This document shows, in pieces, positions 16,201 through 24,964 of a stretch of 46,185 bases of DNA. Where the stretch lies: assembly GCA_016212665.1 (NCBI GenBank), contig JACREZ010000001.1, positions 1 through 46,185 on the forward strand, given 5' to 3'. Source of the stretch: Ignavibacteriota bacterium (GTDB taxonomy: Bacteria > Bacteroidota > Ignavibacteria > UBA10030 > SZUA-254). The stretch's first letter is position 1. Each line of letters opens with the position of its first letter. The position numbers and the translations under genes are program-made. The notes beneath the pieces are model-generated. The model was not told where the DNA came from, did no database searches, and saw nothing but the letters and a program-made list of their open reading frames with translations.

Positions 16201-18312
16201 TCCTTTGAAGTTACGCCAACACAACCCGGAATATCGAAGCCTGATACACAATTCGATTCCTTGTTCTGTGATTCGATCGTCGTTGATACATTCAAGACAC
16301 GAACTCTTCCCGGAACAATTCATGGCTACAAAGTGAATGATAAAAATGGCAATGGAAGTTGGGATGTCGGTGAATCAGGAATTCCGAACTGGTGGATATT
16401 CATCTCTGATGTTACGAGTTATGAGAGATACTCAATAGACTCGATGCAAACGGATTCGACCGGATACTTTGAATTTTCAAACTTAGAACCGGGTGAATAC
16501 GAAGTAATGGAACAATTACGCGATGGTTGGACGCCAACAGGAGGCATTGCAGACATTGTTGAAATTGTTGGTGGCGATACTGCCGATTTTGTCTATTTCT
16601 TCAACAAACGAACAAACGGAAATATTTGCATCAATAAATATTTTGACATCAACCATAACCAGGAATACGATGAGGGCGAACCTCCGATGGGGAACGTTGC
16701 ATTTACAGTTTCCGGCGGCGGCAACGTTTATACGGATGAAACCAATGAGAACGGTCAGGTTTGTTTTGAGGTAGATGCAAGAGTTCCGCTCTACACAATC
16801 ACAGAAATTGTTCCGGATGGTTGGACTGTAAGTTTCCCGAAAGGCGGAACAATGGAACTTGTTCCGTTTGAGGATAGTACTGTTACAATCACTTGGTTGA
16901 ACGCTCCTTCGCAAACCGATTCATTGTATCGTTCACACACCTACGAAGAATGGGCGCATGAACTTTCAAAAGATGAAAAGGGAAAACTCCTCGCGGTGAA
17001 ATGCAAACCTGATGCAGTGAAGTTCAAGTTCAATCTTATCGTGTACACCGATACATTGAAGATGAAATTCAATATGAAGACGAATGGTCAAGCATATCTC
17101 GGAAAGGGAAAGACTGTACCGTTCGATACCGGCTGGGTGAATACGAAAGATGTATTATTAATTTTCAGCGGTGCGGCACACCCCGGAGACACAATTCAGA
17201 TTGATGGCATTGGTGTTGATGGAAAAGCAATCAAGGTTGATTACCAATGGTTAACACTTTCGGGCGGTCGTACCAAGAGTGTGAAAAAAGGAACGTTACC
17301 ATCGAAGAACCAACTCGCAGGCGACACGATAAAATTCCAGCAACTGTTGCTGCCAATGCCGAACCTTGTGAACGTTGGTGAAGAGTTGTATCGTCAACAA
17401 CAATTTCCGTTCACCACCGGAGCGCCGAGTGACAGTCACTCCGTTGTGTACTTGAAATATCAGGATGTTCAAAAATCGTTGGTCAAGGTAGTGAAGAATG
17501 AATACGTTGTTCATGATACTACGCCACGTTGCTTGGATAAATTTGATGGACGTACACCGAAGCCAATATCAAAGCAACAAAAGAGTTTGCCGCCGGATAA
17601 GCACAACAACTCTTTGTATGCTCAAGTATTAACATTACAGTTGAATGTAATGGCGAGCGAGAGTGAAAAATTCCCGACCGGATATGGACAATTAATTTAT
17701 GACAATCATAAGTTGATGCCCGGTCCGCTCGATGGATTGACGATTGATAGTATTCTTTCATTATCAAATCAATTCTTAGCCTGCACGGGCAATTTACCCG
17801 GTGAATTGACCGCCGGTGATTTGGCAGATGTCCTGAGTGATATTAACGGTGCATTCAGCGGACCGATTGATACGCTTGTTTGGAATTGCAGTAAAATTAT
17901 GTTGACCGGCGCAAAACCATTGAAGCAAGTTACGTTCTTACGCGCTTCTGCACCCGGAACTGGAAGTGTAACGAAACGTGAACCTGCAATTGTTACGTAC
18001 CAGCAACCGGCGGCATTTATGTTACATCAAAACTACCCGAATCCGTTCAACCCGACGACGACCATCAGGTTCGATTTGCCTGAAGATGCAGTCGTGACGT
18101 TGAAGATTTACAACTCGCTCGGACAGGAAGTCGCTTCGATTCTTGACCGTGAAGAAATGTATGAAGGAGAGCAGGAGGTTGACTTTGATGCAACATCCTT
18201 GCCTTCAGGTGTTTACATGTATCGCATCGTTGCTGAACGTATGAGCGATGATGATGAAGTGGTAAGCGGTCCGAACTTCTTCAGCGTGAAGAAGATGGTT
18301 TTGATGAAGTAA
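13261..18312 (+). CDS. Large T9SS-secreted repeat/HYR/SdrD-like protein
   Basis: 1,683 residues with a long N-terminal region before a hydrophobic signal (about residues 22-40, ending LMAQS). Domains in order: a repeat region with SFFD.(F)TE motifs at about 200, 310, 380, 490 and 560, in which a ~178-residue block is duplicated (QVFDTEML near 340 and 515, RESPT.AS near 360 and 540); a Gly-rich linker; a HYR-type Ig domain (about 598-676, SPTVMCPADI...VTCSAQDDAGHSNQCSFTVTV); a beta-rich region; two SdrD B-like domains (about 1015-1113 and 1118-1213, with DKNGNGSWDVGE and DINHNQEYDEGE Ca-binding-like loops); a ~145-residue domain shared with the next gene (about 1419-1562); and a T9SS type A sorting domain (1588-1683, NYPNPFNPTTTI...KKMVLMK). 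Probably a cell-surface or released structural protein. No catalytic motif seen. Confidence 0.9.
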   Translation: MKNITNYMCGTVLANLCVEKAVFFVLCLLLFGATVQPLMAQSCNAPDNGSGSANLPADCPYIAPMDVMRIIDGLPAGTTIECAPTFQNFTGITRTPGGSLGGEVQNFSGVLNFVMAGKGGLTGFNRNININLTSETHVGPRTPGTSPQSFDATMNLLQGQIIGDPDFDLLRITAGTGFGLPSPGHFDMTSDGGGWAISSFFDITYRIDFVGASGGALAGHSGSTTATIRWQQGMPSSPSAPEFQFSTNHLPPLGQYSTQPDTQIMYPGSAVKAKNWLVSNFRTSTSPPSLGNNINWDFHGTGSLQLSTDGGSSFFDVFTEFSAMVNINHTSDNGDTQVFDTEMLSLSLTGGTLPSGIMLRESPTRASTGKTTIRPASSSGFMISSFFDVFTELSLDGGSTWIPADKSNNLQLMERTTPNNSFGTLCVTPSGGEYQSKPGMFSSYGTKTIKDVILKNFSSCDTLPALGNSSTVTGTGSASFKQSDDGGNSFFDVFTEVSLTVHVTHSRDEGSAQVFDTEMLALNIYGGTIPDELIRESPTLASRGRLRATPGAGSDWNVDSFFDIFTELSVDGGATWSPANLAWNAELLLGGGGGGGCVDTLSPTVMCPADIEVATTNPAGAVVTYSFSAFDECDTNLTLTSNPPSGSTFPVGVTTVTCSAQDDAGHSNQCSFTVTVRMEENPPFTENPPPFRDRHICTPLFMNTDNSGSENLWIRAAGGDLLVEFIAHAVNNVDPESAHVSIWDGTTLVHEMGVGYTAAEAASMPEFEKAVSVTLPGVAAGTLFRFEVTTPPPTPSTQPHYRFELDGVVGAAINSPTWRSFEEQYARWYVYVGAENQLDVDFFTTGVPTPATNGVIRIVTPGGLLHPASGPTAITGATEVSISPATPGMWMIEIPFIDGHYRLNKLSGADKAIYVGGATGGRGHKRIVIHRNDKLDTSVAYSVKARMRVAGQEGDVWQDMDSTASQNGIADFDKLPQGYFSFEVTPTQPGISKPDTQFDSLFCDSIVVDTFKTRTLPGTIHGYKVNDKNGNGSWDVGESGIPNWWIFISDVTSYERYSIDSMQTDSTGYFEFSNLEPGEYEVMEQLRDGWTPTGGIADIVEIVGGDTADFVYFFNKRTNGNICINKYFDINHNQEYDEGEPPMGNVAFTVSGGGNVYTDETNENGQVCFEVDARVPLYTITEIVPDGWTVSFPKGGTMELVPFEDSTVTITWLNAPSQTDSLYRSHTYEEWAHELSKDEKGKLLAVKCKPDAVKFKFNLIVYTDTLKMKFNMKTNGQAYLGKGKTVPFDTGWVNTKDVLLIFSGAAHPGDTIQIDGIGVDGKAIKVDYQWLTLSGGRTKSVKKGTLPSKNQLAGDTIKFQQLLLPMPNLVNVGEELYRQQQFPFTTGAPSDSHSVVYLKYQDVQKSLVKVVKNEYVVHDTTPRCLDKFDGRTPKPISKQQKSLPPDKHNNSLYAQVLTLQLNVMASESEKFPTGYGQLIYDNHKLMPGPLDGLTIDSILSLSNQFLACTGNLPGELTAGDLADVLSDINGAFSGPIDTLVWNCSKIMLTGAKPLKQVTFLRASAPGTGSVTKREPAIVTYQQPAAFMLHQNYPNPFNPTTTIRFDLPEDAVVTLKIYNSLGQEVASILDREEMYEGEQEVDFDATSLPSGVYMYRIVAERMSDDDEVVSGPNFFSVKKMVLMK

Positions 18313-18362
18313 TTTTTCGTCGAGAAAATACAAAGGCGACTCAGAAAAGGGTCGCCTTTTTT
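18022..18362 (+). repeat. Sorting-domain plus terminator cassette, copy 1
   Basis: The last ~290 coding bases, stop codon, spacer and terminator are nearly identical to 24674-25016. The proteins differ at only a few of 96 positions, and the match continues through the noncoding TCGAGAA.ATACAAAGGCGACTC segment. Confidence 0.85.
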
Positions 18363-18363
18363 G
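18333..18363 (+). terminator. Intrinsic terminator
   Basis: AAGGCGAC (18333-18340) pairs with GTCGCCTT (18351-18358), extendable by TC/GG, and is followed by TTTTTG. It ends the 1,683-residue cargo gene. Confidence 0.9.
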
Positions 18364-18414
18364 TTAAAAATAAAGATGCTAATCACATGAAAAATGAAAA
18401 TCTTTGAAGTTTTC

Positions 18415-18443
18415 TTGACATTTGATAAATAAGAGTTTATATT
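18415..18443 (+). promoter_or_regulatory. Sigma70-type promoter
   Basis: TTGACA (18415-18420), 17 bases, TATATT (18438-18443). Predicted transcript start about 18450, giving a ~130-base leader to the next cargo gene. Same boxes and spacing as the promoter at 28056. Confidence 0.75.
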
Positions 18444-18579
18444 CACTTCATCAAAATCAGCAAATATTTTCCTGAATTTTCCTATCGCTGTTCTTTTGAA
18501 TTTGATAATGATTTATGTTCCGATAGATTATGTACCTTCATTAATTCAATATTTCTTCATATTCATTCAAAGGTGACTT

Positions 18580-21500
18580 ATGAAACATGTTACCATACTT
18601 TTACTCTCGATTCTTTGTGTGTCTTTATTCAACACAGCCGACGCACAAAAATTGACACAGGCTCAGTCAGCGATTGAGCAACAATTAAGCGCGGAGGAAA
18701 AAGCATCTGCCGAGTGGGCATTAACGGGGAAAGGGCAAAAACCTCTTCTCCCGCGCCATCAACCGATGGAAATCAAGCGCGGTGTGTATGACCCCGAATT
18801 TTCCGGAAGTCCTTACACGGAAAATCATTATTTCAAAAATTGGTTTGCACCGCACGAAGAGATAACAACGGAGTTACAACTCAACGCCTTCCGTCAGAAT
18901 CAAAAATTGGCAGATGAAAAAGATGTTGAGAAAGAAACATTTGCTTCTTCAAGTAAATGGTCTCAAACCGGACCGTATGGAATGCGGGTATTAGGTTCAA
19001 GTCCCACAACATATTTTTCCGGCAGAGTTACTTCGATTGATTTTCATCCGACAAGCGGATTACACCTTACCGCCGGGAGCGGAGGGATGTTTGGTAAACC
19101 ATTTCTCTTTTTCATTTTTCCTTTAGCAGACCAACTTCCGGCATTGACGGGAGGAAGCGTGAAAGTTCATCCCGATGACCCGGAGAGAATTTTTTTAGGA
19201 ACGGGAGAATACAATCGCCGTCCGGGAACTGGCGTGTATCGTACAACAAATGGCGGTACCGATTGGACTCAGTTACCATTTACACCGACACCAACCGGAG
19301 TACAAAAAATTCTTGTTGCGCCTTGGAATTCCAGTCTTATCTTTGCCGCAACCGATGTCGGATTGTTCCGTTCCACGAATACAGGTGATTCGTGGACGAG
19401 AGTTACGACATGGGATTGTTCGGATGTTGCTTCAAGTCCCCTCGGCTCAATTATGCTTGCCGCAAGAAATGGTACCGGAGTTTATCGTTCAACCAACCAA
19501 GGACAGAATTGGACACAACTTACTTCCGGACTTCCGTCATCAAGCGTAGGGAGAATATCGCTTTGCATTGCTCCAAGTAACTATGTACGAGCGTACGTGC
19601 AGTTCGGAAAAAGTGATAATAAATTACTGGGAGTGTATCGGACTGATGATATTACTCTAACAACTCCTTCATGGACAAATATTTCTCCTTCTGCGAATTA
19701 CATGCCCGGTCAAAGCGGGATTCACAATGCAATTACTGTTCATCCGACGAACTCAAGCATTGTGTGGGTTGGCGGTATCCGGCTGTTGCGTTCATCGAAT
19801 GCCGGCGGAAATTGGACGGAGAAAGGAACTGATAACGGTCAGGTTCATGTAGACATCAAAACAATTTATTACCGACCGGGTGATTATCTTCTCTATGTCG
19901 GATGTGATGGAGGAATATTTTTTACAGACGACGAGGGTGACAACTGGAGTTCAGTGTTGAATCAACTTCTTCCAATCACTCAATTCTATAATGTTGGAGT
20001 TTCCAAGAATGATGACCGCGTGAAGTACGGCGGGTCTCAGGATAACGGAATTGCCGGTACGTCAACCGGCGCGCCTTCTTCCTGGGTGTTTAGCGAAGGA
20101 GGCGATGGAGTTGATGCAAATGTTGATTGGAGTGATGCTACTCAGATTTTTGCAACCAACGGAGTCTATAGCGCGCCGAATCCTGCATGGTTAAGGAAAA
20201 AGACGACCAACTCCGGTACTGATTGGAACGGAATGAATTCGGGAATCAGTGAAAGCACCCCGTGGGCTTCTATCTATGTTGAACAGGACCCGAGCCTTTC
20301 CAGTTGGTTGTATTCAAATGCAGGAAGTTATTTTTACTACAGCACCAACAGTGGAAGCGCTTGGGTGAGGATGAATAGTTCTGCGCTTTCGGGAAACACG
20401 AAACACACATCTTCCAATTCAACAGGAACATTTATCTATGGTTGTACCGATAACCTCAGTCAGCGACTGATGGGGTATCAATGGTCAGGAGGCACCCCAA
20501 CGTGGACTCAAAGTAATATTTCTTCCGGACTTCCGAACAAGGAAATCAAACGGGTAAGCCCTTCGATGACGAACTCGTCGAGGGCGTATGCGCTAGTTAC
20601 CGGAGTTGGGGATAATCAAAAAATATATCGAACAACAGACAGGGGAAGCAATTGGACTAATATTACAGGAGACTTGCCTGATGTTGCGGTCAATGACCTT
20701 GTAGAAAATCCAAACAACTCGAACATCTTGTATCTCGGAACGCAGACCGGCGCATATAAATCGGTTAATGGCGGAACGAACTGGTATCGTTGGAGTTCGG
20801 GAATGCCGGAGGCTCTTTGGTTGATTGATATGGAGTACGCTTTTTCCGGAAGCGGCGATTATTTAATTGCAGGGACTTTTGGTCGAAGTACGTTCGAGCG
20901 GAAAGCTACTGGTTACGATGCAATCTTTTCGCTGTCGAAAGCTGTCATAGATCTTGGAAAAATCGGAATCGGTCAACTTTATACGGATAGTTTTTATGTC
21001 CGAAATTTGGGAGACGACCCGCTCACTATTGCTTCAGCACGAACTCGTAATCAGGAACTTTCTGTTTTTCCGTATGACACTGTTATTATCCCTGCGAAGG
21101 AAAGTTTGTGGTATTATATATCATTCTATTCAAGTGTCGGGAGAGAAAACGAAGGTCGTTTCGATGGTCAAATCGAATTTGTCCACGATGGGGATGGTTC
21201 ACCGACAACGCTCGGTGTCGCTGGATTTGTCGGAGATGATTACAAATTCCGTTCGTTTATTCCCGAAAGTTTGCTTGTCAAAAAAGAAGTGAAACGAAAA
21301 GCCGCGACGACTTCGTGGTGTTTTGACTTAGCAAACAGCGCACAAACCGGAGATGCGGCTGTGCAACTTCATGTCGAGTTCAAGCAGGCAGTCGTTGCAT
21401 TGGATTCGTATTCTCCTTTCCAAACTGCAACTCGAGTTGACCGTTCAGGAAAAGTTTGGGAATTTTCGAACGGCTTGGTTCCCTTCGGAGAGAATATGTC

Positions 21501-22587
21501 TCTCTGTGGTCAATCAAAAGCAAAGACTCAGGAAATAAAAAAATGGTGGTGGGTCATCTACAATGAAACGCGAGATACAATGCGCGATGTGCATTACTCA
21601 ACGTTACCCACTACAATTTCCACAGGAAATGAAATGCCCAACACGGCAAATTTGAGAAAAGAAATTTTCCTGCAGGCTCCTTTCAACAGGAACAATCCGA
21701 TGTATATCGGGACACGTGAATTGAATTGGAAGACGCTCAAGGTCGCCTACGTTACATTCAAGACGGAGGGAGATTTGATAGGCTCACTCATGCCCGGAAG
21801 AAGCGGAAAAACGCACGACCAAACTCCACGCTGTTTTGATTATTATGATAATGGCAGGGAGATGCTCGGACCTATTAGTAAACTTATTCCCGATAAACAA
21901 CGGAACAGTTTGTTTGCACAACTTATCGCTTTGAAGATAAATATATACGGAAGCATGTTAGAGAAAACGCCGGCAGGGTTCGGTGAATTGAAATATTATG
22001 ACCCCGAGTCGCGGTATCATGGGTTGATGGTTAAGGAAATAGATTCGCTTGCAGATTATTTCATAACGTATTGTGACAGTTCAATGGTTGGAAGTGCGGC
22101 TGAACTTGATTCGGTATTGAAATTACTTAACGGCGCTTTTGTCGGTCCGTTCGATACAGTTTCATTCCATACAGGTAAATTAGTGTTGACCGGAGTGAAA
22201 TCCATTGCCGAAGTTCCGTATTTAATGAGAGACCCGGCGATAACTCCGGTAACGATGATTCCTCAACCGTTCAACGAACAACCTGAGTCATTCTCACTTG
22301 AACAAAATTATCCGAACCCGTTCAACCCGACAACGACCATTGAGTTCTCGGTTCCGGAATATGCAAGTATAAGTTTGAGTGTCTTCAATATTCTTGGGCA
22401 GGAAATTGCGTCGCCGATTATTCAAGAAGAGTATGATGCCGGCACGCACGAAATTTCTTTCGATGCAAGTCAATTACCGTCCGGTATTTACTTCTACCGA
22501 CTTGTGGGAGAGACTTTTGGTGATGCAGACGAAGGAATTGAAGCAACAACATTTTCAAGCATAAAGAAGATGGTCTTGATGCGGTAA
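18580..22587 (+). CDS. T9SS-secreted sortilin/BNR-repeat beta-propeller protein
   Basis: 1,335 residues. Signal peptide at 1-23 (MKHVTILLLSILCVSLFNTA). From about 125 to 775 there are repeated BNR/Asp-box and sortilin-like blades (for example GVYRTTNGGTDWTQL, GLFRSTNTGDSWTRV, GVYRSTNQGQNWTQL, GAYKSVNGGTNWYRW), typical of VPS10-like propellers. Then an ASH/choice-of-anchor-like Ig domain (about 783-887, LSKAVIDLGKIGIGQ), a region beginning with PESLLVKKEVKRK, a ~140-residue domain homologous to one in the preceding cargo protein (about 1079-1217, HDQTPRCFD...LNGAFVGP.DT), and a T9SS type A sorting domain (1240-1335). BNR propellers may bind or cleave glycans, but no sialidase RIP/active-site set is visible. 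Probably a surface-attached recognition or degradation factor. Confidence 0.9.
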   Translation: MKHVTILLLSILCVSLFNTADAQKLTQAQSAIEQQLSAEEKASAEWALTGKGQKPLLPRHQPMEIKRGVYDPEFSGSPYTENHYFKNWFAPHEEITTELQLNAFRQNQKLADEKDVEKETFASSSKWSQTGPYGMRVLGSSPTTYFSGRVTSIDFHPTSGLHLTAGSGGMFGKPFLFFIFPLADQLPALTGGSVKVHPDDPERIFLGTGEYNRRPGTGVYRTTNGGTDWTQLPFTPTPTGVQKILVAPWNSSLIFAATDVGLFRSTNTGDSWTRVTTWDCSDVASSPLGSIMLAARNGTGVYRSTNQGQNWTQLTSGLPSSSVGRISLCIAPSNYVRAYVQFGKSDNKLLGVYRTDDITLTTPSWTNISPSANYMPGQSGIHNAITVHPTNSSIVWVGGIRLLRSSNAGGNWTEKGTDNGQVHVDIKTIYYRPGDYLLYVGCDGGIFFTDDEGDNWSSVLNQLLPITQFYNVGVSKNDDRVKYGGSQDNGIAGTSTGAPSSWVFSEGGDGVDANVDWSDATQIFATNGVYSAPNPAWLRKKTTNSGTDWNGMNSGISESTPWASIYVEQDPSLSSWLYSNAGSYFYYSTNSGSAWVRMNSSALSGNTKHTSSNSTGTFIYGCTDNLSQRLMGYQWSGGTPTWTQSNISSGLPNKEIKRVSPSMTNSSRAYALVTGVGDNQKIYRTTDRGSNWTNITGDLPDVAVNDLVENPNNSNILYLGTQTGAYKSVNGGTNWYRWSSGMPEALWLIDMEYAFSGSGDYLIAGTFGRSTFERKATGYDAIFSLSKAVIDLGKIGIGQLYTDSFYVRNLGDDPLTIASARTRNQELSVFPYDTVIIPAKESLWYYISFYSSVGRENEGRFDGQIEFVHDGDGSPTTLGVAGFVGDDYKFRSFIPESLLVKKEVKRKAATTSWCFDLANSAQTGDAAVQLHVEFKQAVVALDSYSPFQTATRVDRSGKVWEFSNGLVPFGENMSLCGQSKAKTQEIKKWWWVIYNETRDTMRDVHYSTLPTTISTGNEMPNTANLRKEIFLQAPFNRNNPMYIGTRELNWKTLKVAYVTFKTEGDLIGSLMPGRSGKTHDQTPRCFDYYDNGREMLGPISKLIPDKQRNSLFAQLIALKINIYGSMLEKTPAGFGELKYYDPESRYHGLMVKEIDSLADYFITYCDSSMVGSAAELDSVLKLLNGAFVGPFDTVSFHTGKLVLTGVKSIAEVPYLMRDPAITPVTMIPQPFNEQPESFSLEQNYPNPFNPTTTIEFSVPEYASISLSVFNILGQEIASPIIQEEYDAGTHEISFDASQLPSGIYFYRLVGETFGDADEGIEATTFSSIKKMVLMR

Positions 22588-22600
22588 TCTTCAGAATTAA

Positions 22601-22634
22601 AAAAAGGCGACTCAGCAACGGGTCGCCTTTTTTG
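22601..22634 (+). terminator. Intrinsic terminator
   Basis: AAGGCGAC (22604-22611) pairs with GTCGCCTT (22622-22629), followed by TTTTTG. Same stem as the terminators of the neighbouring cargo genes. Confidence 0.9.
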
Positions 22635-22706
22635 TTGACGTTCAGGTGAAGAACCGTTCATGACACATTTGTTTGCTGACATGCGTATTTGTAATTTGCG
22701 TGCGGT

Positions 22707-23054
22707 ATGTATTTCAACCACCTGAAAAAATATAGTACTCCTCTACAGATATTCTTGACCTGTCTCTGTCTGGTTTCGATTCTGCTGAGCCCTGTCTCGT
22801 CATTTGATTCGACACTCCTTGAGGGGAACCATCATACCATCCTTCTTCCGGCAGAAAATATCCAGAGTGTGACGCTCTGGGAGAAACCGAAGAACAATGA
22901 GAAGGGGCCGACTCTCGAAATTTCATCTGCATATTTTACAGTTGAAACTGTCAGTTATTCGATAACAGCACAATCCGTGCTTTTTCATCCCACGGACGCG
23001 CAACGGCTCTCAACCCTGCTTCTCCAAACACAGCACGCTTCTACATCTCTCTAA
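22707..23054 (+). CDS. Small exported hypothetical protein
   Basis: 115 residues with an N-terminal signal-like segment (LQIFLTCLCLVSILLSPVSS, about residues 13-32) and a short mature part without recognised domain (QSVTLWEKPKNNEKG..., then a beta-rich stretch). It is flanked by the terminator of the BNR protein and the tiny membrane genes. Real coding status is moderately supported by the signal peptide and by its being the only long open frame here. Confidence 0.5.
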   Translation: MYFNHLKKYSTPLQIFLTCLCLVSILLSPVSSFDSTLLEGNHHTILLPAENIQSVTLWEKPKNNEKGPTLEISSAYFTVETVSYSITAQSVLFHPTDAQRLSTLLLQTQHASTSL

Positions 23055-23140
23055 CATAATCCTTCTTTGTCTCTAACGTCTTGAGCAGCAACGGTCATCG
23101 TTGTTGCCTGAACGCGTTATTCTTTTTTTTACACATTCAT

Positions 23141-23170
23141 TTGCGGGCGAAACTCGCTCTGCTGTAATAT
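23141..23170 (+). promoter_or_regulatory. Candidate promoter for the two tiny membrane genes
   Basis: TTGCGG (23141-23146), 18 bases, TAATAT (23165-23170), about 30 bases before the first small gene, whose ribosome site is AAGGACAG (23188-23195). Confidence 0.45.
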
Positions 23171-23199
23171 TTTATTTTTTTTAAGACAAGGACAGATTT

Positions 23200-23313
23200 A
23201 TGGAACAACAACCCACGCAAGAAGAATCAAATTCAGTACTCCCATTTTTTCTTTTTCTCGGAGCGCTCGCGCTTTCAATAATTTATTTCATCATCAAATT
23301 CGTCGTTCTTTAA
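23200..23313 (+). CDS. Tiny single-pass membrane protein, 37 residues
   Basis: Starts MEQQPTQEESNSVLPFF, followed by one transmembrane segment (residues 14-37) ending in KFVVL. A good ribosome site (AAGGACAG) lies 4 bases upstream. An acidic/Gln N-terminus followed by a hydrophobic helix suggests a small accessory subunit of a membrane complex, but I do not recognise the family. The second tiny gene starts 15 bases after the stop, and a terminator closes the pair. Confidence 0.6.
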   Translation: MEQQPTQEESNSVLPFFLFLGALALSIIYFIIKFVVL

Positions 23314-23328
23314 TTGAAGGGAGCCACA

Positions 23329-23442
23329 GTGACAACTTCAGCATTAATCGTGATGCTTTCAGCATGGATACTTATCACGTACTATACAGTGAAGTTCTTC
23401 ATCAAGGTATTGAAAAACCCAACACACCAGAGCGAAGAATAA
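23329..23442 (+). CDS. Tiny membrane protein resembling MetS-type transporter small subunits
   Basis: A GTG start at 23329, preceded by GAAGGGAG (23316-23323), gives a 37-residue protein (MTTSALIVMLSAWILITYYT..., one transmembrane helix, then a basic/polar tail KVLKNPTHQSEE). The MTTSA.IVM opening and short tail resemble the small subunit of NSS-family sodium:amino-acid symporters (MetS type). Such genes normally sit beside a large transporter gene, absent here. The length is the same as its neighbour. Family call tentative. Confidence 0.55.
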   Translation: MTTSALIVMLSAWILITYYTVKFFIKVLKNPTHQSEE

Positions 23443-23470
23443 CAGGTACATCAAAATCAAAAGAAAGTAA

Positions 23471-23506
23471 AAGCCGTCTCCAATCTGGGGACGGCTTTTT
23501 TTATGT
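23471..23506 (+). terminator. Intrinsic terminator
   Basis: AAAGCCGTC (23471-23479) pairs with GACGGCTTT (23491-23499), followed by TTTTT. It closes the small membrane gene pair. The stem is the same as that of the terminator at 42869. Confidence 0.9.
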
Positions 23507-23698
23507 TTAAGATAAAAGGGATACCTATCAGTAGTAATTTGTTGTTTTCTGACCATATAATATTTGAAAAGTAACAACGATTCATCTACTTCTTGTAACA
23601 ATATCAAAAAGGGGAGCTACCGTTCTTTCCATCAACACTTGTTCTACAAGACAACTTATTGAACTTCATTATTTAATAATCTTATGGAAAGAAATTTT

Positions 23699-24964
23699 AT
23701 GAAAACTTTTTTACAACTATCAATTTTAAGTTTAACGTTTGTCTTTTCGGTACAATCTACCGGGTGGGAAACGGTAAACAGCGGGACAACGAAAATGCTG
23801 TTTTCTATTACTTCATTGGATGCGAATAGACTTATTGCAGTTGGCGCAGATGGGATGATACTCCGTTCGTATGATGGCGGGAACACGTGGATTCCCGACA
23901 CAATCGGTGCGCCAACAAATTGGCTGTACTCTGTTGTTGCGTTGAATGAACGAAACATTTGGATATCAGGATGTGGAGGAACAATAATGTATTTTAACGG
24001 CTCTTCATGGTCGAAGCGTCCAAGCAATACGACGAACACATTAAACGGAATCAGTTTTTCTGACACGAATGTCGGATGGACTGTAGGACAACAAGGGACG
24101 ATTTTAAAAACGACGGACGGCGGAAATTCATGGACTTCCCAGACAAGCGGGACATCAAAATGGTTGAATAATGTTCATGCGAGTGACACTGATAATGTTA
24201 TTGCCGTTGGCGATTCGGGCGAGGTGCTACGTACAACAAATGGAGGAACGAACTGGACAAAAATACATTCCCGTACTAACGAGTGGCTCGGTGCAGTTTG
24301 TTTTACTTCAGCCAACCGGGGGTGGATTTCCGGTTCGGGTGGGACGATGCTTGAATTCATTGATACCAATTGTGCAACCTATCATACACACACTACCAAA
24401 GGAATCGTTGGTATGTCATTCACAAAACAGGGAAGAGGTTTCGGTGTGGGAGATAGCGGTGCAATTTTTCATTATAATGGAAGCAACTGGGTTCAACAAA
24501 CGAGTCCGACCGGTAAATGGTTAAACGGTGTTCATGCCCGGTGCGATACGTATTTGTTAAAGGGGAACATGAATATGTACGCGTGGGCGGTGGGGCAGAA
24601 CGGAACGATACTGAAGTATGTAGAAAATATTACCGGTGTTACCGAGGAGAAGAGTATTCCGAATCAATTTGAGTTACATCAAAACTACCCGAACCCGTTC
24701 AACCCGACAACGACCATCCGATTTGATTTATCTGAGGATGCAATTGTGACGTTGAAGATATACAACTCGCTCGGACAGGAAGTCGCTTCGATTCTTGACC
24801 GTGAAGAAATGTATGAAGGAGAACAGGAGGTTGACTTTGATGCCACATCCTTGCCTTCCGGAGTTTACATGTATCGCATTGTCGCCGAACGTATGAGCGA
24901 TGATGATAAGGCAGTAAGCGGGCCAAACTTCTTCAGCGTGAAGAAGATGGTTTTGATGAAGTAA
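23699..24964 (+). CDS. T9SS-secreted YCF48/BNR-type beta-propeller protein
   Basis: Start placed at 23699 (MKTFLQLSILSLTFVFSVQS), which gives a clean signal peptide and has GGAAAGAAA just upstream; an in-frame ATG at 23684 is less likely. About 421 residues. Residues about 20-300 are short blades of the form GTTKMLFSITSLD...AVGADGMILRSYDGG.TW, repeated about six times with VG..G.IL or SG.GGTM and GG..W, a YCF48-like propeller. A T9SS sorting domain follows (last ~96 residues, NYPNPFNPTTTI). That domain is almost identical to the one in the 1,683-residue cargo protein. No catalytic residues recognised; binding or assembly role likely. Confidence 0.88.
   Translation: MKTFLQLSILSLTFVFSVQSTGWETVNSGTTKMLFSITSLDANRLIAVGADGMILRSYDGGNTWIPDTIGAPTNWLYSVVALNERNIWISGCGGTIMYFNGSSWSKRPSNTTNTLNGISFSDTNVGWTVGQQGTILKTTDGGNSWTSQTSGTSKWLNNVHASDTDNVIAVGDSGEVLRTTNGGTNWTKIHSRTNEWLGAVCFTSANRGWISGSGGTMLEFIDTNCATYHTHTTKGIVGMSFTKQGRGFGVGDSGAIFHYNGSNWVQQTSPTGKWLNGVHARCDTYLLKGNMNMYAWAVGQNGTILKYVENITGVTEEKSIPNQFELHQNYPNPFNPTTTIRFDLSEDAIVTLKIYNSLGQEVASILDREEMYEGEQEVDFDATSLPSGVYMYRIVAERMSDDDKAVSGPNFFSVKKMVLMK

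Noticed and set aside
23556-23561. TATAAT before the YCF48-type gene as a promoter
   Set aside because: Good -10 but no acceptable -35 at 16-18 bases; left unannotated.
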